The notes below the pieces were generated by a model. The model did not search any database, was not told the DNA's origin, and saw only the letters and a list, made by a program, of their open reading frames with translations. Below, one piece after another: positions 29,236 through 37,401 of a stretch of DNA of 60,877 bases. How positions within the stretch are numbered: the stretch's first letter is position 1; every line of letters starts with the position of its first letter. A program made the translations under genes and the position numbers. The stretch is from Methylococcaceae bacterium (GTDB lineage Bacteria > Pseudomonadota > Gammaproteobacteria > Methylococcales > Methylomonadaceae), in the NCBI GenBank assembly GCA_005772825.1, contig SXIP01000062.1, positions 1 to 60,877 on the forward strand, given 5' to 3'.

Positions 29236-29856
29236 ATGGCCCAGTTTTTCGAAATACATCCCCAGAACCCGCAACTGCGCTTGATTCATCGCGCCGTGGA
29301 AATAATACGTCAGGGCGGTGTTATTGCTTATCCGACCGACTCTTCTTATGCGCTCGCCTGCCATCTCGATGACAAACAGGCGCTGGATAAGATTCGCCGG
29401 ATCAGGCAACTGGATGATAAGCACAATTTTACGCTGGTGTGCAAGGACCTGACCCAGGTCTCCACGTTTACCAAAATTGGCAATGACGCCTATCGCTTGA
29501 TCAAGGCCTTAACGCCGGGACCTTTCACTTTTATATTGGATGCCACGCGTGAAGTGCCGCGCCGGCTCCAGCATCCCAAGAAAAAAACCATAGGCATACG
29601 CGTTCCCGATCATCCGGTTACGCAATTACTGGTTCAGGAACTCGGTGAAGCCTTGTTTAGTTCTACTCTGGTGTTGCCGGGATCGACGGAAGCATTGACC
29701 GACCCTTTCGAAATCAGGGATCAACTCGAACATGAGCTGGATTTGGTCATCGATGCCGGTATTATTGAGCATGAACAAACGACGATGATTGAATTTTCCA
29801 GTAATGGCCCCGAAATCATCAGACAGGGCAAAGGCATTGCGCCGATGCTGGGCTGA
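29236..29856 (+). CDS. yciO: YciO-type Sua5/YrdC family protein
   Basis: The product (206 residues from 29236, the same length as E. coli YciO) belongs to the Sua5/YrdC fold, whose characterised members make threonylcarbamoyl-AMP for the tRNA t6A modification. It reads MAQFFEIHPQNPQLRLIHRA and GGVIAYPTDSSYALACHL, the nucleotide-binding signature, with HNFTLVCKDL and RVPDHPVTQLL further on. YciO is a paralogue of TsaC with a less certain role. An ATG at 29206 would add ten residues absent from E. coli YciO and lies upstream of the likely transcription start. Confidence 0.9.
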   Translation: MAQFFEIHPQNPQLRLIHRAVEIIRQGGVIAYPTDSSYALACHLDDKQALDKIRRIRQLDDKHNFTLVCKDLTQVSTFTKIGNDAYRLIKALTPGPFTFILDATREVPRRLQHPKKKTIGIRVPDHPVTQLLVQELGEALFSSTLVLPGSTEALTDPFEIRDQLEHELDLVIDAGIIEHEQTTMIEFSSNGPEIIRQGKGIAPMLG

Positions 29857-29870
29857 TCAAGGAAACAGGC

Positions 29871-30521
29871 ATGAATGAATTAAGTTTTTTACAAAAGATA
29901 ATCGTCTGGATATTGCCGGTGGTTTTTGCGATTACCGTGCATGAAGTGGCTCACGGCTGGGTGGCAAAAAAATACGGCGATAACACCGCTTCGATGCTGG
30001 GCCGCCTGACCTTAAACCCGATCAAGCACATCGATTGGTTCGGTACGGTCATTCTTCCCGGACTTCTGTTATTGACCGGCACCGGGTTTATATTCGGCTG
30101 GGCGAAACCGGTTCCCGTCGATGCCAGGAATTTTAAAAAACCGCGTCATGATATGGCGATGGTGGCGTTGGCGGGTCCTGTCGCGAATTTGTTGATGGCG
30201 TTGGGATGGGCATTGCTGGCCCGTATCGGCGTTATTATAGGCGTTGAAGCTATCTCGCTGCCTCTGATTTACACCGGTATTGCCGGTATTTCAATTAACC
30301 TGGTGTTGGCGTTGGTGAACTTGTTGCCTATTCCGCCGCTGGACGGCAGTCGCATACTAAGCGGACTGCTCCCGAATAGATTGGCATGGCAATACAACCA
30401 ACTGGAGCCCTATGGTTTTTATATTTTGATAGCGCTTTTATATTTCAAGATATTGAATGTGCTTTTAGAATTTCCGATGTATGTCGCCCAGAAGCTGTTT
30501 ATGTCTATTGCAGGGCTGTAG
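29871..30521 (+). CDS. Site-2 protease family (M50) membrane protein
   Basis: The 216-residue integral membrane protein carries the metalloprotease motif HEVAHGW (HExxH, histidines at about residues 24 and 28) in the first helix and the second metal ligand region NLLPIPPLDGSR with the aspartate at about residue 158. These are the signatures of intramembrane zinc proteases of the M50 family. It lacks the PDZ domain of RseP. In many bacteria this family sits next to scpA and scpB, as here; the substrate is unknown. It begins 14 bases after yciO. Confidence 0.9.
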   Translation: MNELSFLQKIIVWILPVVFAITVHEVAHGWVAKKYGDNTASMLGRLTLNPIKHIDWFGTVILPGLLLLTGTGFIFGWAKPVPVDARNFKKPRHDMAMVALAGPVANLLMALGWALLARIGVIIGVEAISLPLIYTGIAGISINLVLALVNLLPIPPLDGSRILSGLLPNRLAWQYNQLEPYGFYILIALLYFKILNVLLEFPMYVAQKLFMSIAGL

Positions 30522-30569
30522 CATCTTGTTGGAGTCCTGTTAAGTCATGATTGAGCGGTGCAAGGATAA

Positions 30570-31418
30570 ATGGAAGCCACGCTAGCAGAGCCCCCTCCGG
30601 CCTTCGCAATAGTTAACGGCGCACCCTATAACCAGTTACCCGAAGACCTTTATATCCCGCCCGATGCGCTGGAAGTCTTCCTGGATTTATTTGAAGGTCC
30701 GCTGGATTTATTGCTGTATTTGATAAGACGGCAGAATCTGGACATCGTCAATATACCGATAGCCGAGATTACCCGGCAATATATCGATTACATTCAAATG
30801 ATGGGTTTTCTGAATCTGGAACTGGCGGCGGAATACCTGGTAATGGCCGCCTTGCTCGCCGAGATAAAATCAAGAATGCTGTTGCCGAGACAGCCTGAGG
30901 CGGAAGACGAGGAAGAAGATCCCAGGGCGACATTGATTCGCAGACTTCAGGAATATGAATGTATTAAAAACGCAGCCGAAGAGATAGACCGCTTGCCCCG
31001 GCATGAACGTGACACATTTGCAATCGATGTCGATGTGTCAAAATTAAGCGTTGTACAACAGTTGCCGGATGTCCGGTTATCGGACATGCTGCTGGCATTC
31101 CAGGATGTCCTTAAACGCGTTGAGCAACTCAGTCACCACCAAATTACCAAAGAAGCTTTATCTGTCCGTGAACGAATGGCAACCATTTTGGCAAACCTTA
31201 AAGGAGAAGATAGTCTCCTTTTCGCGCAATTATTTACCCGAGCAGAAGGTCGACACGGAGTTGTTGTCTCGTTTCTGGCCATCCTCGAACTCGGCAAGGA
31301 ACGACTCATCGAAATCATCCAGCCAGAACCCTTTGCCGACATCCGGGTTAGAGCAGCCGGTTCCGCCGCCATCGCCGAAGAAGATTTCCAAGTCGAGAGC
31401 GCCGCTCAAGTCGGATGA
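30570..31418 (+). CDS. scpA: Segregation and condensation protein A
   Basis: ScpA is the kleisin that bridges SMC heads in the chromosome condensation complex. The 282-residue product has the N-terminal kleisin signature FLDLFEGPLDLLLYLIRRQN with DIVNIPIAEITRQYIDYI, a charged linker rich in Glu and Asp (PEAEDEEEDPRATLIRRL), and a C-terminal winged-helix end LELGKERLIEIIQPEPF. The first 30 or so residues are rich in Pro and Ala. It ends 196 bases before the scpB start. Confidence 0.93.
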   Translation: MEATLAEPPPAFAIVNGAPYNQLPEDLYIPPDALEVFLDLFEGPLDLLLYLIRRQNLDIVNIPIAEITRQYIDYIQMMGFLNLELAAEYLVMAALLAEIKSRMLLPRQPEAEDEEEDPRATLIRRLQEYECIKNAAEEIDRLPRHERDTFAIDVDVSKLSVVQQLPDVRLSDMLLAFQDVLKRVEQLSHHQITKEALSVRERMATILANLKGEDSLLFAQLFTRAEGRHGVVVSFLAILELGKERLIEIIQPEPFADIRVRAAGSAAIAEEDFQVESAAQVG

Positions 31419-31484
31419 TTTAATTCCGGACAGTTATGTCGAGTTCTTTGACTATCCTCAGGAAAATCCTGCCGAAGAACTTCC

Positions 31485-31535
31485 CGTTGAGCCGGTCAGG
31501 CTTCGCCCCTTCGGCAAGCTGAGGAGTCGACGTAG
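31485..31535. repeat. Degenerate repeat-like sequence in the scpA-scpB gap
   Basis: CCCTTCGGCAAGCTGAGG near 31508-31525 resembles the CCCTTCGACAAGCTCAGG sequence that recurs as a dispersed palindromic repeat in many bacterial genomes; GTTGAGCC precedes it. It lies between scpA and scpB and keeps the scpB frame open. Identification as a mobile repeat remnant is tentative. Confidence 0.35.
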
Positions 31536-31614
31536 ACAGATTAAGTCGGTAACGCTGAACATACAATCTCCATTACACATACCTCCTCCCATCATTGAAC
31601 AAGCCGAATTCAAC

Positions 31615-32235
31615 ATGGAAATCAAATGCATCGTTGAAGCTATACTGTTTGCTGCGAAACGCCCGATGACGGCAAAGCAGGTGCAGCAGGTTTTTCCTGA
31701 GCTGGAACAGCCCGATATGACCGACATACAGGCTGCTATTGACGCTATCATTGCAGATTACCGCTTGCGTCCGGTTGAGTTAAAGCAGTTGGCCAGCGGT
31801 TATCGTTTTCAGGTAAAGTCGGAATTGTCGCGTTGGGTGTCACGCCTGTTTGAAGAAAAGCCGCCAAAATATTCCCGTGCATTACTGGAAACACTGGCGA
31901 TTATTGCCTATCGCCAACCGGTAACACGCGGTGATATTGAAGATATACGCGGTGTCAGTGTCAGTTCGGGCATTATCCAGACCTTGCTTGAGCGTGAATG
32001 GGTGAGGGTGGTCTCCCACAAGGAAGTACCCGGCAGGCCGGGCTTGTACGGTACTACCAAACAGTTCCTGGATTATTTCAATATTACGGCATTAAACGAA
32101 CTGCCGACTTTACAAGAGATTAAAGATCTTGATGTGTCGGACATTGATAAATCGATAGCTAACAAACACCCACATTTGCAGGTAACGAGTGAAAGCCAAA
32201 AAACCAACCAACCATTCGCCGAAGCAACCGACTGA
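31615..32235 (+). CDS. scpB: Segregation and condensation protein B
   Basis: ScpB dimers bind ScpA and regulate the SMC complex. From ATG 31615 the product is 206 residues and begins MEIKCIVEAILFAAKRPMT, typical of the family. Two winged-helix domains follow, with RALLETLAIIAYRQPVTRGD, EDIRGVSVSSG and PGRPGLYGTTKQFLDYF, the strongest ScpB signatures. No convincing Shine-Dalgarno precedes this ATG, and the frame is open upstream through the whole scpA-scpB gap and into scpA, so the true start is less certain than the identity. The 3' end overlaps rluB by 47 bases. Confidence 0.9.
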   Translation: MEIKCIVEAILFAAKRPMTAKQVQQVFPELEQPDMTDIQAAIDAIIADYRLRPVELKQLASGYRFQVKSELSRWVSRLFEEKPPKYSRALLETLAIIAYRQPVTRGDIEDIRGVSVSSGIIQTLLEREWVRVVSHKEVPGRPGLYGTTKQFLDYFNITALNELPTLQEIKDLDVSDIDKSIANKHPHLQVTSESQKTNQPFAEATD

Positions 32236-33190
32236 ACAGAGGGCGCCGAAAGTACCGCGAAAGCCTGAGCAGAAAAAGACGCACAGCGCTGCAAGGCCGC
32301 CGGCGGATCAGAAAACACCAAAAATACCGCAAAAAACAGATTCCCCACAATCAGATTCGTCGGACGCGGGGGAGCGCATTCAAAAAGTGCTGGCGCGCGG
32401 TGGTGTCGGTTCCAGAAGAGAGATTGAGCGCTGGATAGCGGAAGGCCGCATCAAGCTTAACGGTATCACCGTTACGCCGGGTATGCGCCTGAAAACCGGC
32501 GATCATTTGCTGATTAATGACAGGGTTGTGCATTGGGAAAAGTTTGCCGAGCAACCCACTCGTGTGCTGCTTTATCATAAAGCTACAGGCGAAATGGTGA
32601 CGCGTCGCGACCCTGAAGGTCGTCCGACGGTTTTCAGTAAATTGCCTGAATTGGTTACCGCCCGCTGGATTGCTGTGGGTCGGCTGGATATTAATACCTC
32701 GGGCTTATTGTTGGTGACCAACAATGGTGAGCTGGCGAATCGCCTGATGCACCCGTCCACGCAAGTGGAGCGTGAATACGCCGTGCGTATTCTGGGTAAT
32801 GTCCCTGATGCGGTATTGGAAAGACTCAAACAGGGCGTTGAGCTTGAAGACGGCCTGGCCAAGTTTGATGCGATCCGGTTTTCCGGCGGTGAAGGCGCCA
32901 ATAAATGGTATTACGTGACCGTAAGTGAAGGCCGTAATCGTTTGGTGCGGCGATTATGGGAATCGCAGGAAGTCGTTGTCAGTCGCTTAATGCGCGTACG
33001 TTACGGGCCGGTGGTGTTACCGGATCATTTGCGAGCCCAGACTTATTATGAGCTGACCGATAAAGAGCTGGATTTGTTATTCGAATTTGCCGGTATGGAA
33101 AGAGAAAAGCGGGTAAACGTAGCGACGGCCAAACCGGTACCACCTAAAAGCCATGATCCCGGAAAAGGCAGAAGCAACAGACGGAATTGA
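32189..33190 (+). CDS. rluB: 23S rRNA pseudouridine synthase (RluB type)
   Basis: RluB makes pseudouridine 2605 in 23S rRNA. The 333-residue product has a Lys/Pro-rich disordered N-terminus (about 60 residues), an S4 RNA-binding domain (ERIQKVLARGGVGSRREIER), and the RsuA/RluB catalytic motif GRLDINTSGLLLVTNNGEL with the essential aspartate. The start is a GTG inside scpB; a GERIQK-proximal start would shorten it but none with a better Shine-Dalgarno is seen. scpB-rluB adjacency is common in gammaproteobacteria. A basic C-terminal tail (PGKGRSNRRN) is present. Confidence 0.92.
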   Translation: MKAKKPTNHSPKQPTEQRAPKVPRKPEQKKTHSAARPPADQKTPKIPQKTDSPQSDSSDAGERIQKVLARGGVGSRREIERWIAEGRIKLNGITVTPGMRLKTGDHLLINDRVVHWEKFAEQPTRVLLYHKATGEMVTRRDPEGRPTVFSKLPELVTARWIAVGRLDINTSGLLLVTNNGELANRLMHPSTQVEREYAVRILGNVPDAVLERLKQGVELEDGLAKFDAIRFSGGEGANKWYYVTVSEGRNRLVRRLWESQEVVVSRLMRVRYGPVVLPDHLRAQTYYELTDKELDLLFEFAGMEREKRVNVATAKPVPPKSHDPGKGRSNRRN

Positions 33191-33350
33191 TAAAACGATA
33201 TTGTGCATCCTCTCCTGTCGGAAAAAAGCGGGGGAGGGGGCAAATGATTAAACGATGGGCGGGAATAATGCCGGGGGTTGGGCGGTGCTGATCAAGCTTT
33301 TTGTGAACCCCATCGCGCAATAAGAAATAAATTGCATGCGGCGTGGTGTT

Positions 33351-33378
33351 TTGTAAAATTATCCATCTTTATTATAAA
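33351..33378 (+). promoter_or_regulatory. Sigma-70-like promoter of the small lipoprotein gene
   Basis: TTGTAA (33351-33356) and TATAAA (33373-33378) are separated by 16 bases, upstream of the gene at 33412. The spacing and -10 match are good; the -35 match is partial. Confidence 0.5.
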
Positions 33379-33411
33379 TTCATATCTATCTATCTTTAGG
33401 AGTAGTTAATC

Positions 33412-33720
33412 ATGCAAAAACATTTCAGCATTCGATGCGGTTTATATGTCGTTTGTTTAACGGCGTTCATCGGAGGTTGTGCATCTGACCATCCTTCAAC
33501 GGCGCCTGTGGAGATCCTTTCGGGTGACCAAATGTTGCGTGAAAGCCAGGGTATTGCGCATTTAAGCGATCGTTGGAAAAGCGGAAAGCAAATGGTCGAT
33601 CGGGGAAATATTATGGTTCGTGAAGGTCAGGCCAAGATCGACGAAGGCAATCGGATGATTGAAGAGGGAAATAAAGTAGTGCGCGAAAGTGAGGAAAGCT
33701 ATAGAAATATCAAGCAGTGA
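33412..33720 (+). CDS. Small heptad-repeat lipoprotein
   Basis: I do not recognise the family. The 102-residue product has a lipoprotein signal ending in FIGGC (acylated cysteine at about residue 23, followed by Ala-Ser, which favours the outer membrane). Near the C-terminus there are four consecutive seven-residue units, GNIMVRE, GQAKIDE, GNRMIEE and GNKVVRE, so this part likely forms a regular amphipathic helix or coiled coil, somewhat like Lpp-type proteins. TAGGAG is the Shine-Dalgarno, and a promoter lies upstream. It is monocistronic and followed by a bidirectional terminator-like hairpin. Confidence 0.82.
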   Translation: MQKHFSIRCGLYVVCLTAFIGGCASDHPSTAPVEILSGDQMLRESQGIAHLSDRWKSGKQMVDRGNIMVREGQAKIDEGNRMIEEGNKVVRESEESYRNIKQ

Positions 33721-33894
33721 TGCTTCGGCAGCATGTGTTGAGTGTAAGCCTAGCCCATCGTATTGGTGATTAATTATGGTGGGTTTAGGTTGCTTCTGAT
33801 CATCCTCTCAAGTTAACCAAGGGTTAGGGAGGTTATGTTCGCAGGGAAAGTAAAGCGTAGTAATTTTGCAATTACCCAGTGATCTTTTTCAGAT

Positions 33895-33919
33895 AAAACA
33901 ATTGCAGGTCGATTGTTTT
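33895..33919. terminator. Bidirectional terminator-like hairpin near tRNA-Phe
   Basis: AAAACAAT (33895-33902) and ATTGTTTT (33912-33919) form an 8-bp stem with a 9-base loop and T-rich sequence on both outgoing sides. It lies after the 3' end of the - strand tRNA-Phe and also downstream of the + strand lipoprotein gene, so it may end both. Confidence 0.5.
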
Positions 33920-33932
33920 TGATTTTATAAAA

Positions 33933-34008
<76 letters not shown>

Positions 34009-34028
34009 GTGTGCTGCAAAAGACGGCT

Positions 34029-34057
34029 ATTACAACCGATTATTGCTCTTTAGTCAA
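34029..34057 (-). promoter_or_regulatory. Sigma-70 promoter of tRNA-Phe
   Basis: On the - strand TTGACT (34057-34052) and TGTAAT (34034-34029) are separated by exactly 17 bases, each matching five of six consensus positions. The start point would fall about 14 bases before the mature tRNA 5' end. Confidence 0.75.
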
Positions 34058-34076
34058 TATAAACTGTAATTTTTTA

Positions 34077-34712
34077 TTATGGAGGATTGGGGGTCGGGGG
34101 CGTGCCGGTGCTTCGGAACAGGTTGATTATAAATCGAAGGACTTTTTTCACCCCTGTCCATATCCGTGGTAGCCACCAGATCATGAACATGATAAAAAAC
34201 GCCAAGGCGATCAAAAACAGTATGGGATGGTTTATGCAGGCCCAAACCCCGCCAATCACGGCAACATCTTCGCCAACTGAAGCAAGCCAGTTGCTAAAAG
34301 GTTCCGGAGAGGTGTTGATAAGCACACGGGTGCCTGCTTTTGTTGCATGCGTACCTGCGGCCATGGCGCCGCCCATGATGGCAGCGGCGATTTCAACAGC
34401 CGGGTCCAGGTCGCCTATCGCGCCGGCTGCAAGCATGGCTCCAGCCGGAATACGTATAAATGTATGAATGGCATCCCATCCTGTATCTACGCCCGGGGTT
34501 TTGTCGGCAAAAAACTCGATAAAATACATGATTCCAGCCGCGCCTATAACCAGTGGGTTGGCGACTATTTGTAAATCAGGCGGTAAGTCGATATTGCCGG
34601 TATTGGCAAGAATGCCCAGTGTCAGTAAGGTAGCGTACAGATTAATGCCGCTAGCCCAAGCCAGTCCCATGGTTAATGCCAGGGTTGTCGATATTTGATT
34701 CAGCGCTTCCAT
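34077..34712 (-). CDS. DUF4126 family membrane protein
   Basis: The 211-residue protein resembles DUF4126 proteins: it opens ALTMGLAWASGINLYATLLTLG and has IVANPLVIGAAGIMYFIEFF, FADKTPGVDTGWDAIHTFIR and AIMGGAMAAGTHATKAGTR, with about five membrane helices. The last helix is followed by a basic segment and a Pro-rich tail. No biochemical role is established for the family. It is transcribed toward tRNA-Phe but the tRNA has its own promoter, so the two need not be linked. The start ATG is at 34712. Confidence 0.82.
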   Translation of the reverse strand: MEALNQISTTLALTMGLAWASGINLYATLLTLGILANTGNIDLPPDLQIVANPLVIGAAGIMYFIEFFADKTPGVDTGWDAIHTFIRIPAGAMLAAGAIGDLDPAVEIAAAIMGGAMAAGTHATKAGTRVLINTSPEPFSNWLASVGEDVAVIGGVWACINHPILFLIALAFFIMFMIWWLPRIWTGVKKVLRFIINLFRSTGTPPTPNPP

Positions 34713-34880
34713 AAGTTACCCGCTTCATTAATAAATGAATGAGCAGCGTAGCATAAATTTTTGAATTTGAGCGAGTTTATAGGTCTGCCTATAAAAATTA
34801 CGGCTGGTAATTATGACGTTTGAAGACGAAGTAGATTTTACAGCGAGGGCTTGCTGTGAAGGGAAGAGCGGTGGCATCCG

Positions 34881-34914
34881 GTAAAACCACAATCAGGTTG
34901 AGCTGTGGTTTTAC
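34881..34914 (-). terminator. Terminator of the rpmB-rpmG operon
   Basis: GTAAAACCACA (34881-34891) and TGTGGTTTTAC (34904-34914) form a perfect 11-bp stem with a 12-base loop, about 40 bases past the rpmG stop codon on the - strand. The stem contains a T-run on the outgoing side. It is placed where the ribosomal-protein transcript should end. Confidence 0.65.
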
Positions 34915-34954
34915 AGGCCTGGAAGCTTAAATGAAACCGTTTAAATTCGGTTAA

Positions 34955-35110
34955 TTATTTAATTTTTGCTTCTTTGTACATAACATGCTTGCGGACAACA
35001 GGATCAAATTTCTTGATCTCCATTTTGCCGGGCATGGTACGTTTGTTTTTGGTTGTGGTGTAAAAGTGACCAGTGCCTTCGGTAGAGATCAGTTTAATTT
35101 TATCGCGCAT
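34955..35110 (-). CDS. rpmG: 50S ribosomal protein L33
   Basis: The 51-residue product reads [20 protein letters not shown], then [19 protein letters not shown] and [12 protein letters not shown], a full-length L33 of the large ribosomal subunit. It is of the cysteine-free type, lacking the CxxC pairs of zinc-binding L33. GGAGA lies just upstream on the - strand, in the 11-base gap to rpmB. rpmB-rpmG is the normal order. Confidence 0.97.
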   Translation of the reverse strand: MRDKIKLISTEGTGHFYTTTKNKRTMPGKMEIKKFDPVVRKHVMYKEAKIK

Positions 35111-35121
35111 TTTTTGTCTCC

Positions 35122-35358
35122 TTAAGCCTTAACGCCGTTTTTACGCAAATCCGCCAGAACGGCGTCTATGCCTCTTTTATCGATGATACGCATTCCTTTT
35201 GTAGAGATTCTGAGACGAACCCAGCGATTTTCACTCTCTACCCAAAATCTGTGATGTTGCAGATTCGGCAGAAAACGTCTTTTGGTTTTGTTGTTTGCGT
35301 GTGATACGTTATTACCGGTAACCGGGTGTTTACCGGTTACTTGACATACTCTGGACAT
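35122..35358 (-). CDS. rpmB: 50S ribosomal protein L28
   Basis: The 78-residue protein matches L28 of gammaproteobacteria along its length: [35 protein letters not shown] and the C-terminal [18 protein letters not shown]. It is a component of the large ribosomal subunit. It is the first gene of the rpmB-rpmG pair, with a promoter at 35399-35427, and diverges from gshB. Confidence 0.98.
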   Translation of the reverse strand: MSRVCQVTGKHPVTGNNVSHANNKTKRRFLPNLQHHRFWVESENRWVRLRISTKGMRIIDKRGIDAVLADLRKNGVKA

Positions 35359-35398
35359 GATTAACCTCGTGGTGTACCTAAATTCAAATTAGCCAAGC

Positions 35399-35427
35399 TT
35401 TATACCAAAAATTCTTTTCAAGGTAAA
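35399..35427 (-). promoter_or_regulatory. Sigma-70-like promoter of rpmB-rpmG
   Basis: On the - strand TTTACC (35427-35422) and TATAAA (35404-35399) are 17 bases apart, about 40 bases before the rpmB start codon. The -10 is strong; the -35 matches four of six positions. Confidence 0.55.
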
Positions 35428-35484
35428 TAACAATCTATAAAATAAACGGGATAGGGCCTTTTCAAATAATCAAGCGGGATAATA

Positions 35485-36432
35485 ATGCCAATAAAATTAG
35501 GCATGGTCATGGACTCCATTGATCATATCAACATAAAAAAAGATACCAGTTTCGCTATGCTGCTTGAAGCCCAATCCAGGGGCTGGGAACTGCATTACAT
35601 GGAACTTAATGACCTGTTTCTCCGAAACGGCAGGGCTTATGCCAGAACCCGGACGCTGACTGTCCAAAGACATGCGCAGCAGTGGCACGAGTTTATCGCC
35701 GAACAGGATATTCCACTGGATCAGCTGGATGTGATCATGATGCGTAAAGATCCGCCTTTTGACCAGGAATACATTTATGCCACCTATTTGCTGGAGCGCG
35801 CGGAAAGCATGGGGGTTTATGTAGTCAATAAGCCGCAGTCCTTGCGCGATGCCAATGAAAAGCTTTTTACCGCCTGGTTTCCGCAATGCTGCGCGGAAAC
35901 GCTGGTTGCCAGAGAGCCTGCTAGAATCCGGCATTTTTTACAGGAGCAAGGCGAGATTATTTTAAAACCGCTCGACGGCATGGGCGGGACATCCATTTTC
36001 CATTTGCGTCAGAACGACCCCAACCTCAGCGTCATTCTGGAAACCATGACTCATTACAATAGCCGCTATGTCATGGCGCAAAAATATCTGCCGCAGATTA
36101 AGGACGGTGATAAGCGCATTCTGGTGGTTAATGGTGAAGCCGTGCCATTCGCGCTGGCGCGGATTCCGGCTCAGGGAGAAACGCGCGGCAATCTCGCGGC
36201 AGGCGGTCGTGCCGAAGGTCGACCCCTGACAGAGCGGGATTGGTGGATTGCCAATCAGGTCGGGCCTGCGTTGAAAGAAAAAGGCCTGGTATTTGTCGGT
36301 CTGGATGTTATCGGTGACACATTGACAGAAATTAATGTGACCAGTCCTACCTGTGTTCAGGAACTGGATAATCAATTCGGGCTTAATATTTGCGGGCTGT
36401 TAATGGACCATATTGAAACTACCATTCAATAA
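35485..36432 (+). CDS. gshB: Glutathione synthetase
   Basis: GshB joins glycine to gamma-glutamylcysteine using ATP, the last step of glutathione synthesis. The 315-residue protein has the typical start IKLGMVMDSIDHINIKKDTS, the ATP-grasp segments EIILKPLDGMGGTSIF and DGDKRILVVNGEAVPFALAR, and the C-terminal EINVTSPTCVQELD motif. Length equals the E. coli enzyme. It heads the gshB-tonB-yqgE-ruvX-pyrR-pyrB-pyrX series. A different ligase of the GCS2 family lies 14 kb away at 50104; whether it supplies this enzyme's substrate is unknown. Confidence 0.97.
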   Translation: MPIKLGMVMDSIDHINIKKDTSFAMLLEAQSRGWELHYMELNDLFLRNGRAYARTRTLTVQRHAQQWHEFIAEQDIPLDQLDVIMMRKDPPFDQEYIYATYLLERAESMGVYVVNKPQSLRDANEKLFTAWFPQCCAETLVAREPARIRHFLQEQGEIILKPLDGMGGTSIFHLRQNDPNLSVILETMTHYNSRYVMAQKYLPQIKDGDKRILVVNGEAVPFALARIPAQGETRGNLAAGGRAEGRPLTERDWWIANQVGPALKEKGLVFVGLDVIGDTLTEINVTSPTCVQELDNQFGLNICGLLMDHIETTIQ

Positions 36433-36448
36433 CCATGAAGCTTAATTT

Positions 36449-37345
36449 ATGACAAAGCCGGCAACGTTCAAACCATCCACACTGCTGTCAGATACGGACT
36501 CATTATTGATAACCCTGTTTCTGGCGGCCGTGGTTCATCTTATTATCATTTTAGGCATTAATTTCACCGCACCGGAGCCGGACAAAGTCCGCAGATCGAT
36601 AGAGATCACGCTGGTCAATACGCCGGTAAAACAAGCGCCTAAAGAAGCGAAGTTTTTGGCTCAGGAAAATCAGGTAGGCGCTGGTGAGAAAATCAAAAAG
36701 CCTGCGCCGCCCAGGCAACAACTTCCGAGTGAGGGCAATCGTCCGGTGGCAAAGCCGGTTAAAAAGAGTACACCCGAAGAGAGCCAGCCTAAAACGGTTC
36801 ATAAAGTGCTGACTCAGCAAAAATCCGAAAAGAAAGTCGTCATCGCCAGCAAGCCGAAGCCTGATCCGGTCAAGCAGGAAATAGCTGAAAAACGCCCGCA
36901 TATATCGGCTGAGTCATTGCAACAGCAAATTGCCCAGATGGGCACCGAAATCAGGCAAAGCCAACAAAGCGCCGATGACACCCATATAAAATTCGTTTCT
37001 GAAGTGAGCGCCCATAAATACCTTGCCGCACAATATATGAAAGACTGGGAAAGCAAGGTGGAACGGGTCGGTAACCTGAATTATCCTGAAGTGGCGGCCA
37101 AGAAGAATTTTTCAGGCACCTTAACGATGGATGTCACTATCAATGCTGACGGCAGTATTCATAAAATTACTATCAAGCGCTCATCCGGTAATCCGGCGCT
37201 GGATGAGGCTGCGAAAAGAATTGTTCTGATGAGCGCACCTTTTGCGCCTTTACCCAACGAATTGCTTAAGGAATTGAATCCTAAAATTCTTGGGATTACC
37301 AGGGTATGGAAATTTTCGGATGAATCGGGCATGATGGCCCGATAA
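36449..37345 (+). CDS. Energy transducer TonB family protein
   Basis: The 298-residue protein has one membrane anchor at about residues 20-41 (LITLFLAAVVHLIIILGINF), a long Pro/Lys-rich periplasmic spacer, and a C-terminal TonB domain with NLNYPEVAAKKNFSGTLTMD, IHKITIKRSSGNPALDEAAK and ITRVWKF. TonB transmits proton-motive force from ExbBD to outer-membrane receptors. Its location between gshB and yqgE is conserved in many gammaproteobacteria without exbBD beside it; here too exbBD is absent from the window. Confidence 0.92.
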   Translation: MTKPATFKPSTLLSDTDSLLITLFLAAVVHLIIILGINFTAPEPDKVRRSIEITLVNTPVKQAPKEAKFLAQENQVGAGEKIKKPAPPRQQLPSEGNRPVAKPVKKSTPEESQPKTVHKVLTQQKSEKKVVIASKPKPDPVKQEIAEKRPHISAESLQQQIAQMGTEIRQSQQSADDTHIKFVSEVSAHKYLAAQYMKDWESKVERVGNLNYPEVAAKKNFSGTLTMDVTINADGSIHKITIKRSSGNPALDEAAKRIVLMSAPFAPLPNELLKELNPKILGITRVWKFSDESGMMAR

Positions 37346-37401
37346 CAGCGTTAGCCGATAAATGATTGCTTAAGTCACAATAACCTTCGATACTAGGCCT
37401 T

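Noticed and set aside
31051-31614. Long in-frame 5' extension of scpB giving a 394-residue protein
   Set aside because: It overlaps scpA in another frame over most of its length and the extra residues are not ScpB-like; the family start is at 31615.
34087-34698. Several + strand frames within 34077-34712
   Set aside because: They are shadows of the DUF4126 membrane-protein gene on the - strand.
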